From assembly GCA_963749035.1 (NCBI GenBank), contig CAVVKW010000001.1:248001-312000 (forward strand): a DNA stretch of 64,000 nt. Reading direction: 5' to 3'. The notes under the pieces were generated by a model. The model had not been told where the DNA came from and made no database searches. It saw only the letters and a program-made list of their open reading frames with translations. Source of the stretch: CAVVKW01 sp963749035 (lineage in GTDB: Bacteria; Verrucomicrobiota; Verrucomicrobiia; Chthoniobacterales; JAATET01). The position numbers and the translations under genes were made by a program. This document shows, in pieces, positions 47,177-54,958 of this stretch. The first letter of the stretch is position 1. Each line of letters starts with the position of its first letter.

Positions 47177-47761
47177 ATGCTGATACGCAAGACGATTCTT
47201 GAACGCATCAAAGGTGGTGACGTCACGCTCGCGTTCCGCAGATGGAAACGGCCATCTGTGAAGTCGGGCAGCACTCTCAAGACTGTGTTGGGATTGGTGT
47301 CGATTTCTACTGTAAGCAGCTGCACACCAAATGAGATATCGAACGATGATGCCCGGAAGGCTGGATACCGCGACCGCAGAGACCTTCTCGATGAGTTAGA
47401 TCAACGGGAAGGAGAGATTTATCGAATTCGATTGGCCTATGCTGGAGACGACCCAAGAATTGCCCTGCGGGAAGACGCCAATCTCACTGACGAGGATGTT
47501 CGAGAGATTAAAACTCAACTGGAACGTTATGATCGCGCTTCCCGACAAGGAGATTGGACACGCAAGTTCTTGGAATTGATCGCAAGTCATCCCATGTTGG
47601 CGGCGGTAGAGTTGGCAGCGAAGGCCGGAGTCGAGAAAGATTGGCTGAAGATCAACGTCCGCAAACTCAAGAACCTTGGACTAACGATCAGCCATCAACC
47701 TGGATACGAGATATCCCCGCGTGGTAAAGAATACCTGCGGCGAACCACTGAACGGGCATAA
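47177..47761 (+). CDS. ASCH-like domain protein with C-terminal winged helix, cassette-like
   Basis: 194-aa protein. Residues 1-60 resemble an ASCH/PUA-like domain (LAFRRWKRPSVKSGSTLKTV, then GLVSISTVSSC), which binds nucleic acid; the last 70 residues look like a winged helix (LAAVELAAKAGVEKDWLKIN, VRKLKNLGLTIS). Codons are clearly less GC-rich than the neighbouring genes, a sign of transfer. The TAA stop lies inside GCATAAC, the start of an attC-like structure, and GTTATGC lies just upstream of the start, as in integron gene cassettes. Function unknown; regulatory or RNA-related role possible. Confidence 0.72.
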   Translation: MLIRKTILERIKGGDVTLAFRRWKRPSVKSGSTLKTVLGLVSISTVSSCTPNEISNDDARKAGYRDRRDLLDELDQREGEIYRIRLAYAGDDPRIALREDANLTDEDVREIKTQLERYDRASRQGDWTRKFLELIASHPMLAAVELAAKAGVEKDWLKINVRKLKNLGLTISHQPGYEISPRGKEYLRRTTERA

Positions 47762-47875
47762 CAAGCGGGTGCTGCCAACAGGCTACCCGCTGCGAGTCGA
47801 AAGCGTCATGGCAATCACAACCTTAACCTTAAAGTGAAGCGGCGCTGCCGGTAGCCTGTGGCAGACCCTTGACGG
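47756..47875 (+). repeat. attC-like imperfect inverted repeat
   Basis: Begins GCATAAC (47756-47762), continues with GCTGCCAACAGGCTACCCGC (47771-47790) and, after about 50 bases, its near-complement GCCGGTAGCCTGTGGCAG (47847-47864). This is the fold-back design of an integron attC site. The expected distal GTTRRRY-type core is not clean (GACGGTAGGG), so the site is degenerate or truncated. Confidence 0.5.
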
Positions 47876-47902
47876 TAGGGCTGGCGCGCCGCGCCAGCCG
47901 AC
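47874..47902 (+). repeat. REP-like palindrome, right copy
   Basis: GGTAGGG followed by a perfect 10-bp palindrome GGCTGGCGCG-C-CGCGCCAGCC (47879-47899). It mirrors the left copy at 47126-47155, so the cassette-like gene is bracketed by inverted palindromes. Confidence 0.55.
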
Positions 47903-47956
47903 TTCCATCCACCCAGCGCGTGCGACCGAAGTTCGGGAGCAACCCCGAGTGCCTCG

Positions 47957-48403
47957 TCAATAGGCCCCGTGGACTTTCGGGTGGTAACGAATCACGATCC
48001 AGTCCGCCTTGGCGGTCCCGGCGAGCGGGAAGCTGACCGCGAACTCGTAGCGGTCCTGCTGCGCCCGTCCCTGTGGGGCATCGAGCGGGAACAGCTTCTC
48101 CGAAAACACCGCCCCATCCGCGTCAACGAGTTGCACGGCGACATGAGAGGGTGGCGGAAACCCGGGGCCGAAGATCCTGATGACGTTTCCACTGACGATC
48201 AATCGACCGGATACCTCGTAGGCCCTGGGGGCGGAAATGACGCCCCCCTCCGCTTCGACCGCGCGGACCGGGATCGGCGAATCATTGTTTCTCCCGTCTT
48301 CCACGAGCAGAGCGCAGCCGGACAGCCCAAACACGGCTGCAAACGTGAAGATGCGAAGGAGAACGATGACGGAGGTCGGGTGGCTGTGGTTTGGTGTTTT
48401 CAT
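47957..48403 (-). CDS. putative lipoprotein with beta-sandwich-like domain
   Basis: 148-aa protein from ATG 48403 with a lipobox (FGLSGC) after a hydrophobic segment. The mature part is beta-rich (YEVSGRLIVSGNVIRIFGPG, VAVQLVDADGAVFSEKLFPL, DRYEFAVSFPL), like small Ig-like or Gmad2-type domains, and ends KADWIVIRYHP. No metal motif. It lies downstream of the beta-propeller-like gene in the same direction (74 bases), perhaps one transcript. Function unknown. Confidence 0.68.
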   Translation of the reverse strand: MKTPNHSHPTSVIVLLRIFTFAAVFGLSGCALLVEDGRNNDSPIPVRAVEAEGGVISAPRAYEVSGRLIVSGNVIRIFGPGFPPPSHVAVQLVDADGAVFSEKLFPLDAPQGRAQQDRYEFAVSFPLAGTAKADWIVIRYHPKVHGAY

Positions 48404-48477
48404 AATGGATCGGGATTGCCGAAGCGATCTCGATGCGGAATGCCGGACGATCAAGACGGGTTCGAAGGGTTGCGGGT

Positions 48478-49392
48478 TCATTGCGAATTTTCCTCCCTGT
48501 TGTTGGTCGGAGCCGTGTCGGCATCAGCCGCGTCGGCTGTCCCGGTGGCTGACAGACCGATGAGGTCGATCTGTTCGCGGACGAATTGGTCGCCGCGCAG
48601 ACTCACGACGTGCAGTTGGCGGGGACCATCGAAGCGGAGCGTGTCGTTGATGAAAGCCATCGCCGTCGCCATTTCGATCCCGTCCACGATGACCGACATC
48701 GAGTGCTCGAAGATCGCGACGTAGGCGAAATGCCGGCCATCCGGACTGAAGGTGAGGCCGGACACGTTGCGGTAGCGAGGCCCGGCCTCGCCGTCGACGA
48801 CAACGCGCCCGAAATCGCCATCCTGCACCGCGTAGGCGTATCGGGAACCGTCCGGTGAGAAGGTGAAGCTTCCCGGCAATGTCATGTCCCACATCTGGTC
48901 CGGTCGGCCATCGACCACGGCCATGAACTGGCGCCCGTCGGTTTTGGCAAAGAAGGCGAAACGCTGGCTGTCGGGACTCCAGACCGGCATCCCCTCGGCG
49001 CTCCGATCGAGGGCGGAAAACTCCCTGCCGTCCGCCACCACGACCGCCTTGCCGTCGCGCAACGCTCCGTAAGTCACCCGCCGGGAATCAGGGCTGAAAC
49101 TCAGGCTGTCATTCGCTACGTCCTCGTAAGTCGGGCTTTGTTCGTCGTTGATGAAGACAGCCTCGCCGCCATTCTCCAACGCGGCAACGTAGGCGACGCG
49201 GTAACCGTCGGGGCTGACTCGCACCGTGCGGCTGATCACCCCAGGATGGAGTCTGGCGAGAGGCAATTGCTGCTTGAAGACCGTCGGCTCCGGCGAGGCA
49301 GCGTCGTCAACAGCCCGAGCGATTCCTGATGAAAATAGAAACACGCCGACAAGCCGAAGCCATTTCTTGAACGAGGTTTTCAAACGGTGCAT
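48478..49392 (-). CDS. secreted WD40-like/TolB-type beta-propeller protein
   Basis: 304-aa protein from ATG 49392 with a signal peptide (LRLVGVFLFSSGIARA) and repeated PD40-like motifs: VSPDGYRVAYVA, FSPDSRRVTYGA, WSPDSQRFAFFA, FSPDGSRYAYAV, FSPDGRHFAYVA, the signature of TolB-type propellers. Between them recur short 'VVVDG' strands. Such proteins act in the periplasm as binding platforms. The longer frame upstream of 49392 overlaps the divergent gene region and lacks a signal. Ligand unknown. Confidence 0.75.
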   Translation of the reverse strand: MHRLKTSFKKWLRLVGVFLFSSGIARAVDDAASPEPTVFKQQLPLARLHPGVISRTVRVSPDGYRVAYVAALENGGEAVFINDEQSPTYEDVANDSLSFSPDSRRVTYGALRDGKAVVVADGREFSALDRSAEGMPVWSPDSQRFAFFAKTDGRQFMAVVDGRPDQMWDMTLPGSFTFSPDGSRYAYAVQDGDFGRVVVDGEAGPRYRNVSGLTFSPDGRHFAYVAIFEHSMSVIVDGIEMATAMAFINDTLRFDGPRQLHVVSLRGDQFVREQIDLIGLSATGTADAADADTAPTNNREENSQ

Positions 49393-49545
49393 GGCTGGAT
49401 CGGAAGGACTCGCAAAGCCGGTGTGCCGAAGGCGTGTCCCAATCAGTGGAACGAGAACTCTGCTCGAAACCCTCAAATTTTCGCGCACTCCGGATGCCGG
49501 TGCTCCGAGCGACGCGTTCAGCACGAGACCTGCTTTGCAGGACGT

Positions 49546-50379
49546 GTGCGCTTTCGAACCCTCCCTGTCCTCCTCGCCGCTGCCGCGTGGTCGACGGTCT
49601 CATCGGGCAGGGCCGGGACCCTCGCGGAAATTCCCTTCCACCATCGGGATGGTTTTCTGTGGATCGAGGTCAGCGTGGACGGTCAGCGCGAGCCGCTGCA
49701 TTTCCTGCTCGATTCCGGCGCGGCGTCGAGCGTTGTAAGCCTGGACGCGGCGCGCCGTCTGGATCTGAGCCTCGGGCGGCCTCTCCCCGTGCAAGGGGTG
49801 CACTCGCAAACGACGGCTTTTCGCATCCGTCGTTTCGAGGCCCAGATCGCGGGCATCGCGCTGCCGCGGTCCGTGTTGGCGCTCGACCTCGAAGCGGTGG
49901 GCGCGACCTGCCATCGGCCCATCGACGGACTCCTGGGCGCGGATTTTTTCCGGGGCCGCGTCGTCCAGATCGACTTCGCGGAGGAAAGAATCCGCCTGCT
50001 GGACGAGGCGCGCGCCGACTCCCGGAGTGTTATCCTGCCGGTCCGGATGCGCAACGACGCGATCTGCGTAGCGGTCGGAGTCGCCGGACAGCCGTCGCAG
50101 TGGTTGCGGCTCGATACCGGGTGCGACTCCGCTCTCGAATGGGTGACCGGCGATGCCCGGGCGCGCGATGCCCGCGGCGCTTCGGTCGGCTTGACGAGCG
50201 CTCGCGCCGACACGATCCGCGTGGATGTCGATCTTGGCGGGCGCACGCTGAGGGGGATCGAAGCCGGAGTCCATCACCGGCAGATCTTTCCTCGCGAAGC
50301 CGGGTTGCTGGGCACCGGACTCCTCTCGAAATTCCGCGTCACGGTCGATGGACCGGGGCGGCGCGTGATTCTCGATTGA
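49546..50379 (+). CDS. secreted retropepsin-like aspartic protease
   Basis: 277-aa protein with two catalytic motifs, LLDSGAASSVV and RLDTGCDSAL, each followed by an 'LLGADFF' or 'LLGTGLL' strand: a two-lobed pepsin-like enzyme made from retropepsin-type halves. GTG 49546 is chosen: it is preceded by AGGA and opens directly onto a signal peptide (VRFRTLPVLLAAAAW); longer frames reach back to 49387 without support. It probably processes or degrades periplasmic proteins. Divergent from the propeller gene. Confidence 0.78.
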   Translation: MRFRTLPVLLAAAAWSTVSSGRAGTLAEIPFHHRDGFLWIEVSVDGQREPLHFLLDSGAASSVVSLDAARRLDLSLGRPLPVQGVHSQTTAFRIRRFEAQIAGIALPRSVLALDLEAVGATCHRPIDGLLGADFFRGRVVQIDFAEERIRLLDEARADSRSVILPVRMRNDAICVAVGVAGQPSQWLRLDTGCDSALEWVTGDARARDARGASVGLTSARADTIRVDVDLGGRTLRGIEAGVHHRQIFPREAGLLGTGLLSKFRVTVDGPGRRVILD

Positions 50380-50442
50380 CGCCGCGCCGGTCGCGGAAAT
50401 CGACGCGGACTCCCCATTCCGGAAAAAAACTTCCGAAACCAT

Positions 50443-50471
50443 GAGGGATTTGCGTCCGCATGGCGTTTCAC
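50443..50471 (+). promoter_or_regulatory. predicted ECF sigma promoter, small secreted gene
   Basis: GAGGG (50443-50447), 16-base spacer, CGTTTCAC (50464-50471). The ATG at 50548 lies about 75 bases on, leaving an ordinary leader. Confidence 0.68.
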
Positions 50472-50547
50472 CCAATAGAGCCGAATGGAATCCAAAGGGA
50501 TCGACCGGCCGGCTCGAAAAGAGAAACCAAAACCGAAAGAAACCACC

Positions 50548-50835
50548 ATGAACTCCTCCACCAAAATCCTCAGCGCGCTTGCCCTCGGCGGCCTTCTGGC
50601 CGGCACGGCCCTGGCCGGGCCGGGCGACGCCCATTCGCGTTCCGCCTCACTGGCCACCCAGGACAACCCGGTCACGATCGGGCTGTTTCGCAGCAACAAC
50701 GTGTCCTCCACCAAGACGGACTGCCTCGGGATGACCAAGCAGACCAAACTGCTCCCCAACGCAAATCCGAAGGCACGTGGCCTTCAGGAGGTCGTCGTCG
50801 GCTATCGCTGCAAGGGCATGGCCGATGCGGGATAA
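50548..50835 (+). CDS. small secreted protein with two cysteines
   Basis: 95-aa protein with a signal peptide (ILSALALGGLLAGTALA) and a 70-residue mature part containing HSRS, TDCLGM and GYRCKGM. ATG 50548 directly precedes the signal; ATG 50485 in frame would add 21 charged residues and is less likely. The predicted ECF promoter upstream makes it an outlying member of the metal regulon. Family unknown. Confidence 0.68.
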   Translation: MNSSTKILSALALGGLLAGTALAGPGDAHSRSASLATQDNPVTIGLFRSNNVSSTKTDCLGMTKQTKLLPNANPKARGLQEVVVGYRCKGMADAG

Positions 50836-50946
50836 TCGGCGAGCGGCTGCGACGAACTCGCAACCCTTCGCCCACGAAACCCCAGCCATCCAGCGGGAAC
50901 GGGACATCCCCGATCCCGCCGTTGGTCAGGAAGGACGCTCCCACTC

Positions 50947-51987
50947 GTGAGCGTTCTTCTTTTCGTCCTGGGCTCGGCGTTGATCGCGCTCACGCTCGTG
51001 GACGCGCTGTGGACCACGATCGTTCCGCACGGCGCCGGCCCCCTCACGGCCCGCGTCTGCCGGGGATTTTGGTTTATGGCGAAACGCAGCCCAGCCCGCG
51101 CGCGGGAGATTCTCCTGCCCGCGGTCGGGAGCATCAGCCTGCTCGCCGTCATCATCGGCTGGGTCACGCTGCTCTGGATCGGCTGGTGGATGCTATTCTC
51201 CGCCAACCCAAGTAGCGTTCTGCACGGCCAAAGTCAGACGGCAGCCGATTCTTGGAGTCGCGCCTACTTCGCCGGGTTCACGCTATTTACGCTGGGTGTG
51301 GGCGATTACGTCCCGAACGGATCGGGCTGGCAGGTGGCCACGGCGCTGGCCTCCTTCAGCGGATTGTTTCTGATCACCTTGTCGATCACCTACCTCCTGC
51401 CGGTGCTCTCCGCGGCGACGGAGAAGCGTCAGCTCGCCGCCATGATTCGCGACCTCGGTCGCGATCCGACGAGTCTCATCGTCGAGAGCTGGGACGGCGA
51501 CGGATTCGACCGCTTGATGGAGCAACTCACGGCCACGGTCTGGCCCAAGATCCACCTGCACGTCCAACGCCACCTGGCGTATCCGATTCTTCACTATTTC
51601 CACACCAATCGGCCCGAGACTTCGCTCGCCGTCCGCGTCGCGGTGCTGGATGAAGCTCTGCTGGTGCTCGCCCACGGCGTTGCGAAGGACGCCCGGCCCC
51701 GACCGTGGGTTCTGGCTCCAACCCAACGGGCAGTCGGCAGCATGCTGGAGGTGCTTGAGACCCGCTTCATCCACGTCGCGACGGACGATCCCCCGATTTC
51801 CGATACGACCGAGATCGCCGCCGCCGGCATCCCGCTGGCGGACGGTGAGGCATTCCGACGCGCCATCGCGGGCCTGGGCGTTCGACGGCGGCGGCTGCGC
51901 GGCCTGGTTGAAGACGCGGGGTGGTCCTGGCGGGACGTGCTGGAGCCGACTGCCAGCGCGGAACCAACGAAAGCCAATTCAACATGA
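50947..51987 (+). CDS. K+ channel-like (two-TM pore) membrane protein
   Basis: 346-aa protein from GTG 50947. Several N-terminal TM helices include a pore segment (FAGFTLFTLGVGDYVPNG) whose TLGVGDY closely matches the TVGYG-type potassium filter, then a further TM helix and a 190-residue cytosolic domain without recognised ligand-binding motif. Ion-channel identity is probable from the filter; selectivity is not established. Its stop overlaps the start of the permease gene by 4 bases, suggesting coupled expression. Confidence 0.75.
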   Translation: MSVLLFVLGSALIALTLVDALWTTIVPHGAGPLTARVCRGFWFMAKRSPARAREILLPAVGSISLLAVIIGWVTLLWIGWWMLFSANPSSVLHGQSQTAADSWSRAYFAGFTLFTLGVGDYVPNGSGWQVATALASFSGLFLITLSITYLLPVLSAATEKRQLAAMIRDLGRDPTSLIVESWDGDGFDRLMEQLTATVWPKIHLHVQRHLAYPILHYFHTNRPETSLAVRVAVLDEALLVLAHGVAKDARPRPWVLAPTQRAVGSMLEVLETRFIHVATDDPPISDTTEIAAAGIPLADGEAFRRAIAGLGVRRRRLRGLVEDAGWSWRDVLEPTASAEPTKANST

Positions 51988-53330
51988 GAAACTCCGATCA
52001 TCAAAACCACCCGGGCGGGTCCGCCCCCGAAGACGACGGCCAATACCAGAAAAACAGTCTTTCACTGACCGGAGCGGTCGCGATGGGGACCGGCGTCATG
52101 ATCGGCGCCGGCATCTTCGCTCTCACCGGCCAGATCGCCGCGCAGGCCGGCGGGTTGTTTCCCTACGCCTTCCTGGCCGCCGCCCTCGTCACCGCCTTCA
52201 GCGCCTACTCCTACATCAAGCTGTCCAACGCCCACCCCTCGGCGGGCGGGATCGCGATGTATCTCGAGAAAGCCTACGGCAAGGGAACGATGACCGCCGG
52301 GTGCGCCCTGCTCATGTATTTCTCGATGGTCATCAACCAAAGCCTGGTCGCCCGCACCTTCGGGGCCTACACGCTGCAACTCTTCGACGGCGAACAGCCC
52401 GCCTGGCTCGTCCCCGCGCTGGGCGTCGGATTGCTCGCCTTCGCCTTCATCGCCAACGTCGCGGGCAATCGGTTCATCGGCACGTTTTCGCTGGTGATGG
52501 CCATCGTGAAGATCGGCGGCATCGCGGTTTTCGCCATCGTCGGGCTCTGGGTGGCCGACTTTTCCTTCGACGGACTCACGGCGACCAAGGACGCCTCCAC
52601 CGGCGGATTTATCGCCAGCATCGCGCTCGGCATTCTGGCCTACAAGGGGTTCACGACCATTACGAACAGCGGTGGGGAAGTGAAAGACCCTCATCGGAAC
52701 GTCAGCCGCGCGATCATCATCTCCATCCTGATCTGCGTCGGCCTGTATTTCGTCATGGCCTGGGCCGTGGCCAGCGCTCTGAGCGTGGATGAGATCATCA
52801 AAGCCCAGGATTACGCCCTGGCCGAGGCCGCCCGCCCGGCGGTCGGACGCTACGGCGTGTGGTTCACCGTCGGGCTCGCCGTCGCGGCCACGGTTTCCGG
52901 AGTCATCGCCAGCGTCTTCGCGGTGTCGCGGATGCTCGCCATGCTCACGGACATGAAGCTCGTGCCCCACAAGCATTTCGGCATGCCCGGGCGGGTCCAG
53001 AAGCACACCCTCGTTTACACCATCGTGATCGCGATGGGTCTCACGATCTTCTTCGACCTGAGCCGAATCGCGTCGCTGGGCGCGATCTTCTACCTCGTCA
53101 TGGACCTCGCCGTGCACTGGGGCGTGCTGCGACACCTTCGCAAGGACATCGGGGCAAACGCCATCATCCTCATCACGGCCATCGTGCTCGATGTCGTCGT
53201 GCTCGGGGCGTTTCTCGCGGTCAAAGCTGGAAGTGACCCGATGGTGCTCATCGTCTCCGTCGTCGGCATCGCTCTGATCTTCGGCGGCGAGTGGCTCTTC
53301 CTCCGCTGGAGGGGGGCAACCTCCGCCTAG
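51984..53330 (+). CDS. APC-family amino-acid/polyamine permease
   Basis: 448-aa protein from ATG 51984 with about 12 TM helices and the APC opening GTGVMIGAGIFALTGQIAAQ (substrate-binding G-A-G-I-F in TM1), then KLSNAHPSAGGIAMYLEKAY and YKGFTTITNSGGEVKDPHRN. It is most like the basic/cationic amino-acid or YfnA-type transporters. The coupling to a channel-like gene is unusual. Substrate not determinable. Confidence 0.88.
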   Translation: MRNSDHQNHPGGSAPEDDGQYQKNSLSLTGAVAMGTGVMIGAGIFALTGQIAAQAGGLFPYAFLAAALVTAFSAYSYIKLSNAHPSAGGIAMYLEKAYGKGTMTAGCALLMYFSMVINQSLVARTFGAYTLQLFDGEQPAWLVPALGVGLLAFAFIANVAGNRFIGTFSLVMAIVKIGGIAVFAIVGLWVADFSFDGLTATKDASTGGFIASIALGILAYKGFTTITNSGGEVKDPHRNVSRAIIISILICVGLYFVMAWAVASALSVDEIIKAQDYALAEAARPAVGRYGVWFTVGLAVAATVSGVIASVFAVSRMLAMLTDMKLVPHKHFGMPGRVQKHTLVYTIVIAMGLTIFFDLSRIASLGAIFYLVMDLAVHWGVLRHLRKDIGANAIILITAIVLDVVVLGAFLAVKAGSDPMVLIVSVVGIALIFGGEWLFLRWRGATSA

Positions 53331-53356
53331 GAATCGGAACCAATCCCTCCCGCTTT

Positions 53357-53554
53357 CTAGCGGCGGACGGCAGTCACCCGGTCTTCCTCGACCTTCGTCG
53401 AGGAAAGAGCCTGAATGACGCTGTGCGCACTCTCAATCGCCCAAGGGCGCGTCAGACTGCGCCGCTTCCAAGCATCCGGCCGAGCCGCTGCTTTGGCCTT
53501 ACGTTGGATTGAGACCTTCGATTTCGAGGGCCGCTTTTCCGTAGTAGTGCTCAT
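53357..53554 (-). CDS. small basic hypothetical protein
   Basis: 65-aa frame from ATG 53554 (MSTTTEKRPSKSKVSIQRKA), Lys/Arg/Ser-rich, overlapping the end of the zeta-toxin-like gene by 56 bases. Codon use is compatible with coding but the frame is short. It could be a partner of the kinase. Low confidence. Confidence 0.35.
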   Translation of the reverse strand: MSTTTEKRPSKSKVSIQRKAKAAARPDAWKRRSLTRPWAIESAHSVIQALSSTKVEEDRVTAVRR

Positions 53555-54263
53555 AAGCCCTAGAATAATGCAGCGGACCCTCCGGGGCAAGCTCCACGTA
53601 GGAGACCGGCAGTGATTTCCCGACCAGCCCGCGAGCGCCGAGATTGTGGACCAGGGTGAAACTGACGCTGTTGTTCGCGTGATACTTGTCCATCAACTTG
53701 AGGATCGAGGATTGAACCCTCCGATGATTGGCGGCCAGATCGGCCAGCGGCACCCCTCGTCCCTCCGTCTTCGCGCGTTCGAGAGATCCGTAAAGCGCCA
53801 TCTCGATGTCCCGGAACACGTAGGCAACATCGACCCTCCATTTACAATGCAACGCCAGGTCAATCATTCGAGCGGCCCATGCAGGCTGGTCCAAAGTGCC
53901 ATCCCAGGCCAACTCTGGCGTCGGCTCGTGCTCGAGAGCGTGCGTCTTTCCTGCGGCCCAGCCTCCTGCCATGAAGCGGACGATTTTCCCCTCACCTCCG
54001 CGTTTCAATTCGCGCTGCAATCGACCGTGCGAATAGCGCCAGGCGCATTCCCAACCGGGCAGAAGGTCGCGAGCCTGACCTTTGGGAACGTCTCGATAGC
54101 GCTCGTCCAGAAATCGGGCGATGTCCGTGCTGACGATGCGGCCACCACGTGACTCGGGTAGGTCGTCGTAGATGCGATCCGCTTCCGCCGTGTCATCGAG
54201 AAGCTGCTCAAAAGCAGCCAGCGCTTCTTCCTGCTCGGGGTTCAACTGCGGAGACGCTGCCAT
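53499..54263 (-). CDS. zeta-toxin-like P-loop kinase
   Basis: 254-aa protein with a Walker A (FMAGGWAAGKTHAL), followed by WDGTLDQPAWAARMIDLALH and VDVAYVFRDIEMAL as in zeta-toxin/phosphotransferase P-loop kinases, then a helical C-terminus. Zeta toxins phosphorylate UDP-N-acetylglucosamine. No epsilon antitoxin is evident, although the small 53357 frame downstream and the N-terminal helical 60 residues are candidates for a cognate control element. It is divergent from the SmtB-type repressor. Confidence 0.72.
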   Translation of the reverse strand: MAASPQLNPEQEEALAAFEQLLDDTAEADRIYDDLPESRGGRIVSTDIARFLDERYRDVPKGQARDLLPGWECAWRYSHGRLQRELKRGGEGKIVRFMAGGWAAGKTHALEHEPTPELAWDGTLDQPAWAARMIDLALHCKWRVDVAYVFRDIEMALYGSLERAKTEGRGVPLADLAANHRRVQSSILKLMDKYHANNSVSFTLVHNLGARGLVGKSLPVSYVELAPEGPLHYSRAYEHYYGKAALEIEGLNPT

Positions 54264-54560
54264 GCCGTCTTCTCGATTGCCTCAACTACGAGCTGCGCGT
54301 CAAGCGTCGGCGACCGTAGAGGACCAAATGATTTCGCAATCGGCTTCCGCGGACCTTCGGGTGGTAGCAGGCGACGCTTCGATCCGCCGAGCTGTCCCCG
54401 TGATTCCCTCAATGCTCATGAGGAACTTCGTGCTGGTGCGGATGGGAATGCGCGAGGTCGCCATGACGATGCTCGTGAGTGTGGTAATCCCCGGGCGGGA
54501 TTGGATGTACGGGAAGGGCGGCGCGTTGACATCTCTATATACACGGAATAGTGTATCCGT
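54264..54560. other. 297-base divergent intergenic region with a His-rich reading frame and a repressor promoter
   Basis: Holds the promoter and operator of the arsR/smtB gene (54526-54562). On the minus strand the frame ending at TGA 54411-54409 reads PPGDYHTHEHRHGDLAHSHP and then HQHEVPHEH: twelve histidines in about 30 codons, but no ATG, GTG or TTG lies between this and the upstream stop. It may be a remnant of a His-rich metal protein or a gene with an unusual start. Confidence 0.5.
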
Positions 54561-54562
54561 GT
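54526..54562 (+). promoter_or_regulatory. promoter and ArsR/SmtB operator
   Basis: TTGACA (54526-54531), 17-base spacer, TAGTGT (54549-54554). A perfect inverted repeat ACACGGA-N8-TCCGTGT (54541-54562) covers the -10 region, as in ArsR-family autoregulation. The start codon GTG 54561 would lie at about +1, so the transcript may be leaderless. Confidence 0.75.
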
Positions 54563-54953
54563 GAATGGACAATTTGGAACCTCCTGCGGTTCGGAGTTGG
54601 GCGAATGCTCTCCGAAGCCGCCGCTCGCAGATCGGCTTCTATTGACGACGGAGAGCGCCGGAATGCTGGCGGAAATTTTCGAAATGCTGGCGAGTGACAC
54701 CCGTCTGCGCATCCTCCACGTCCTGGTGAAGGACGGTGAGATTTCTCCGAGCGGCTTGGCGAACCGGATCGACATGAAGCCGCAGGCCGTCAGCAACCAG
54801 CTCCAACGCCTGTCGGATCGGGGAATCGTCCAGACGCGTCGCGAAGGGAACAACGTGCTCTACCGCATCGTCGATCCTTGCGTTGCCACCCTCATCGATC
54901 GCGGTCTTTGTCTGCTGGAGGATCGCGCGGCTTCGGACTCCGCGAAGGCGTAG
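54561..54953 (+). CDS. ArsR/SmtB-family metal-responsive repressor
   Basis: 130-aa winged-helix repressor: MLAEIFEMLASDTRLRILHV, recognition helix region GLANRIDMKPQAVSNQLQRL and wing TRREGNNVLYRIVDP. The arsenic CVC motif of ArsR is absent; cysteines occur in the N-terminal arm (TSCGS, GECSP) and in helix 5 (DPCVATLIDRGLC), recalling SmtB/CmtR-type sensors of Zn, Cd or Pb. It lies 5 bases before the ABC adaptor gene, so it should autoregulate the whole efflux operon. The GTG start is inside its own operator. Confidence 0.82.
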   Translation: MNGQFGTSCGSELGECSPKPPLADRLLLTTESAGMLAEIFEMLASDTRLRILHVLVKDGEISPSGLANRIDMKPQAVSNQLQRLSDRGIVQTRREGNNVLYRIVDPCVATLIDRGLCLLEDRAASDSAKA

Positions 54954-54958
54954 CCTCC

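Noticed and set aside
53499..54263. Epsilon-type antitoxin upstream of the zeta-like kinase
   Set aside because: The upstream 297 bases hold no minus-strand gene with a start codon; only the His-rich startless frame is there, which does not resemble epsilon.
54300..54572. 90-codon minus-strand frame across the smtB-like promoter
   Set aside because: It covers the promoter and operator and has no recognisable features; the His-rich segment lies in a different frame of the same strand.
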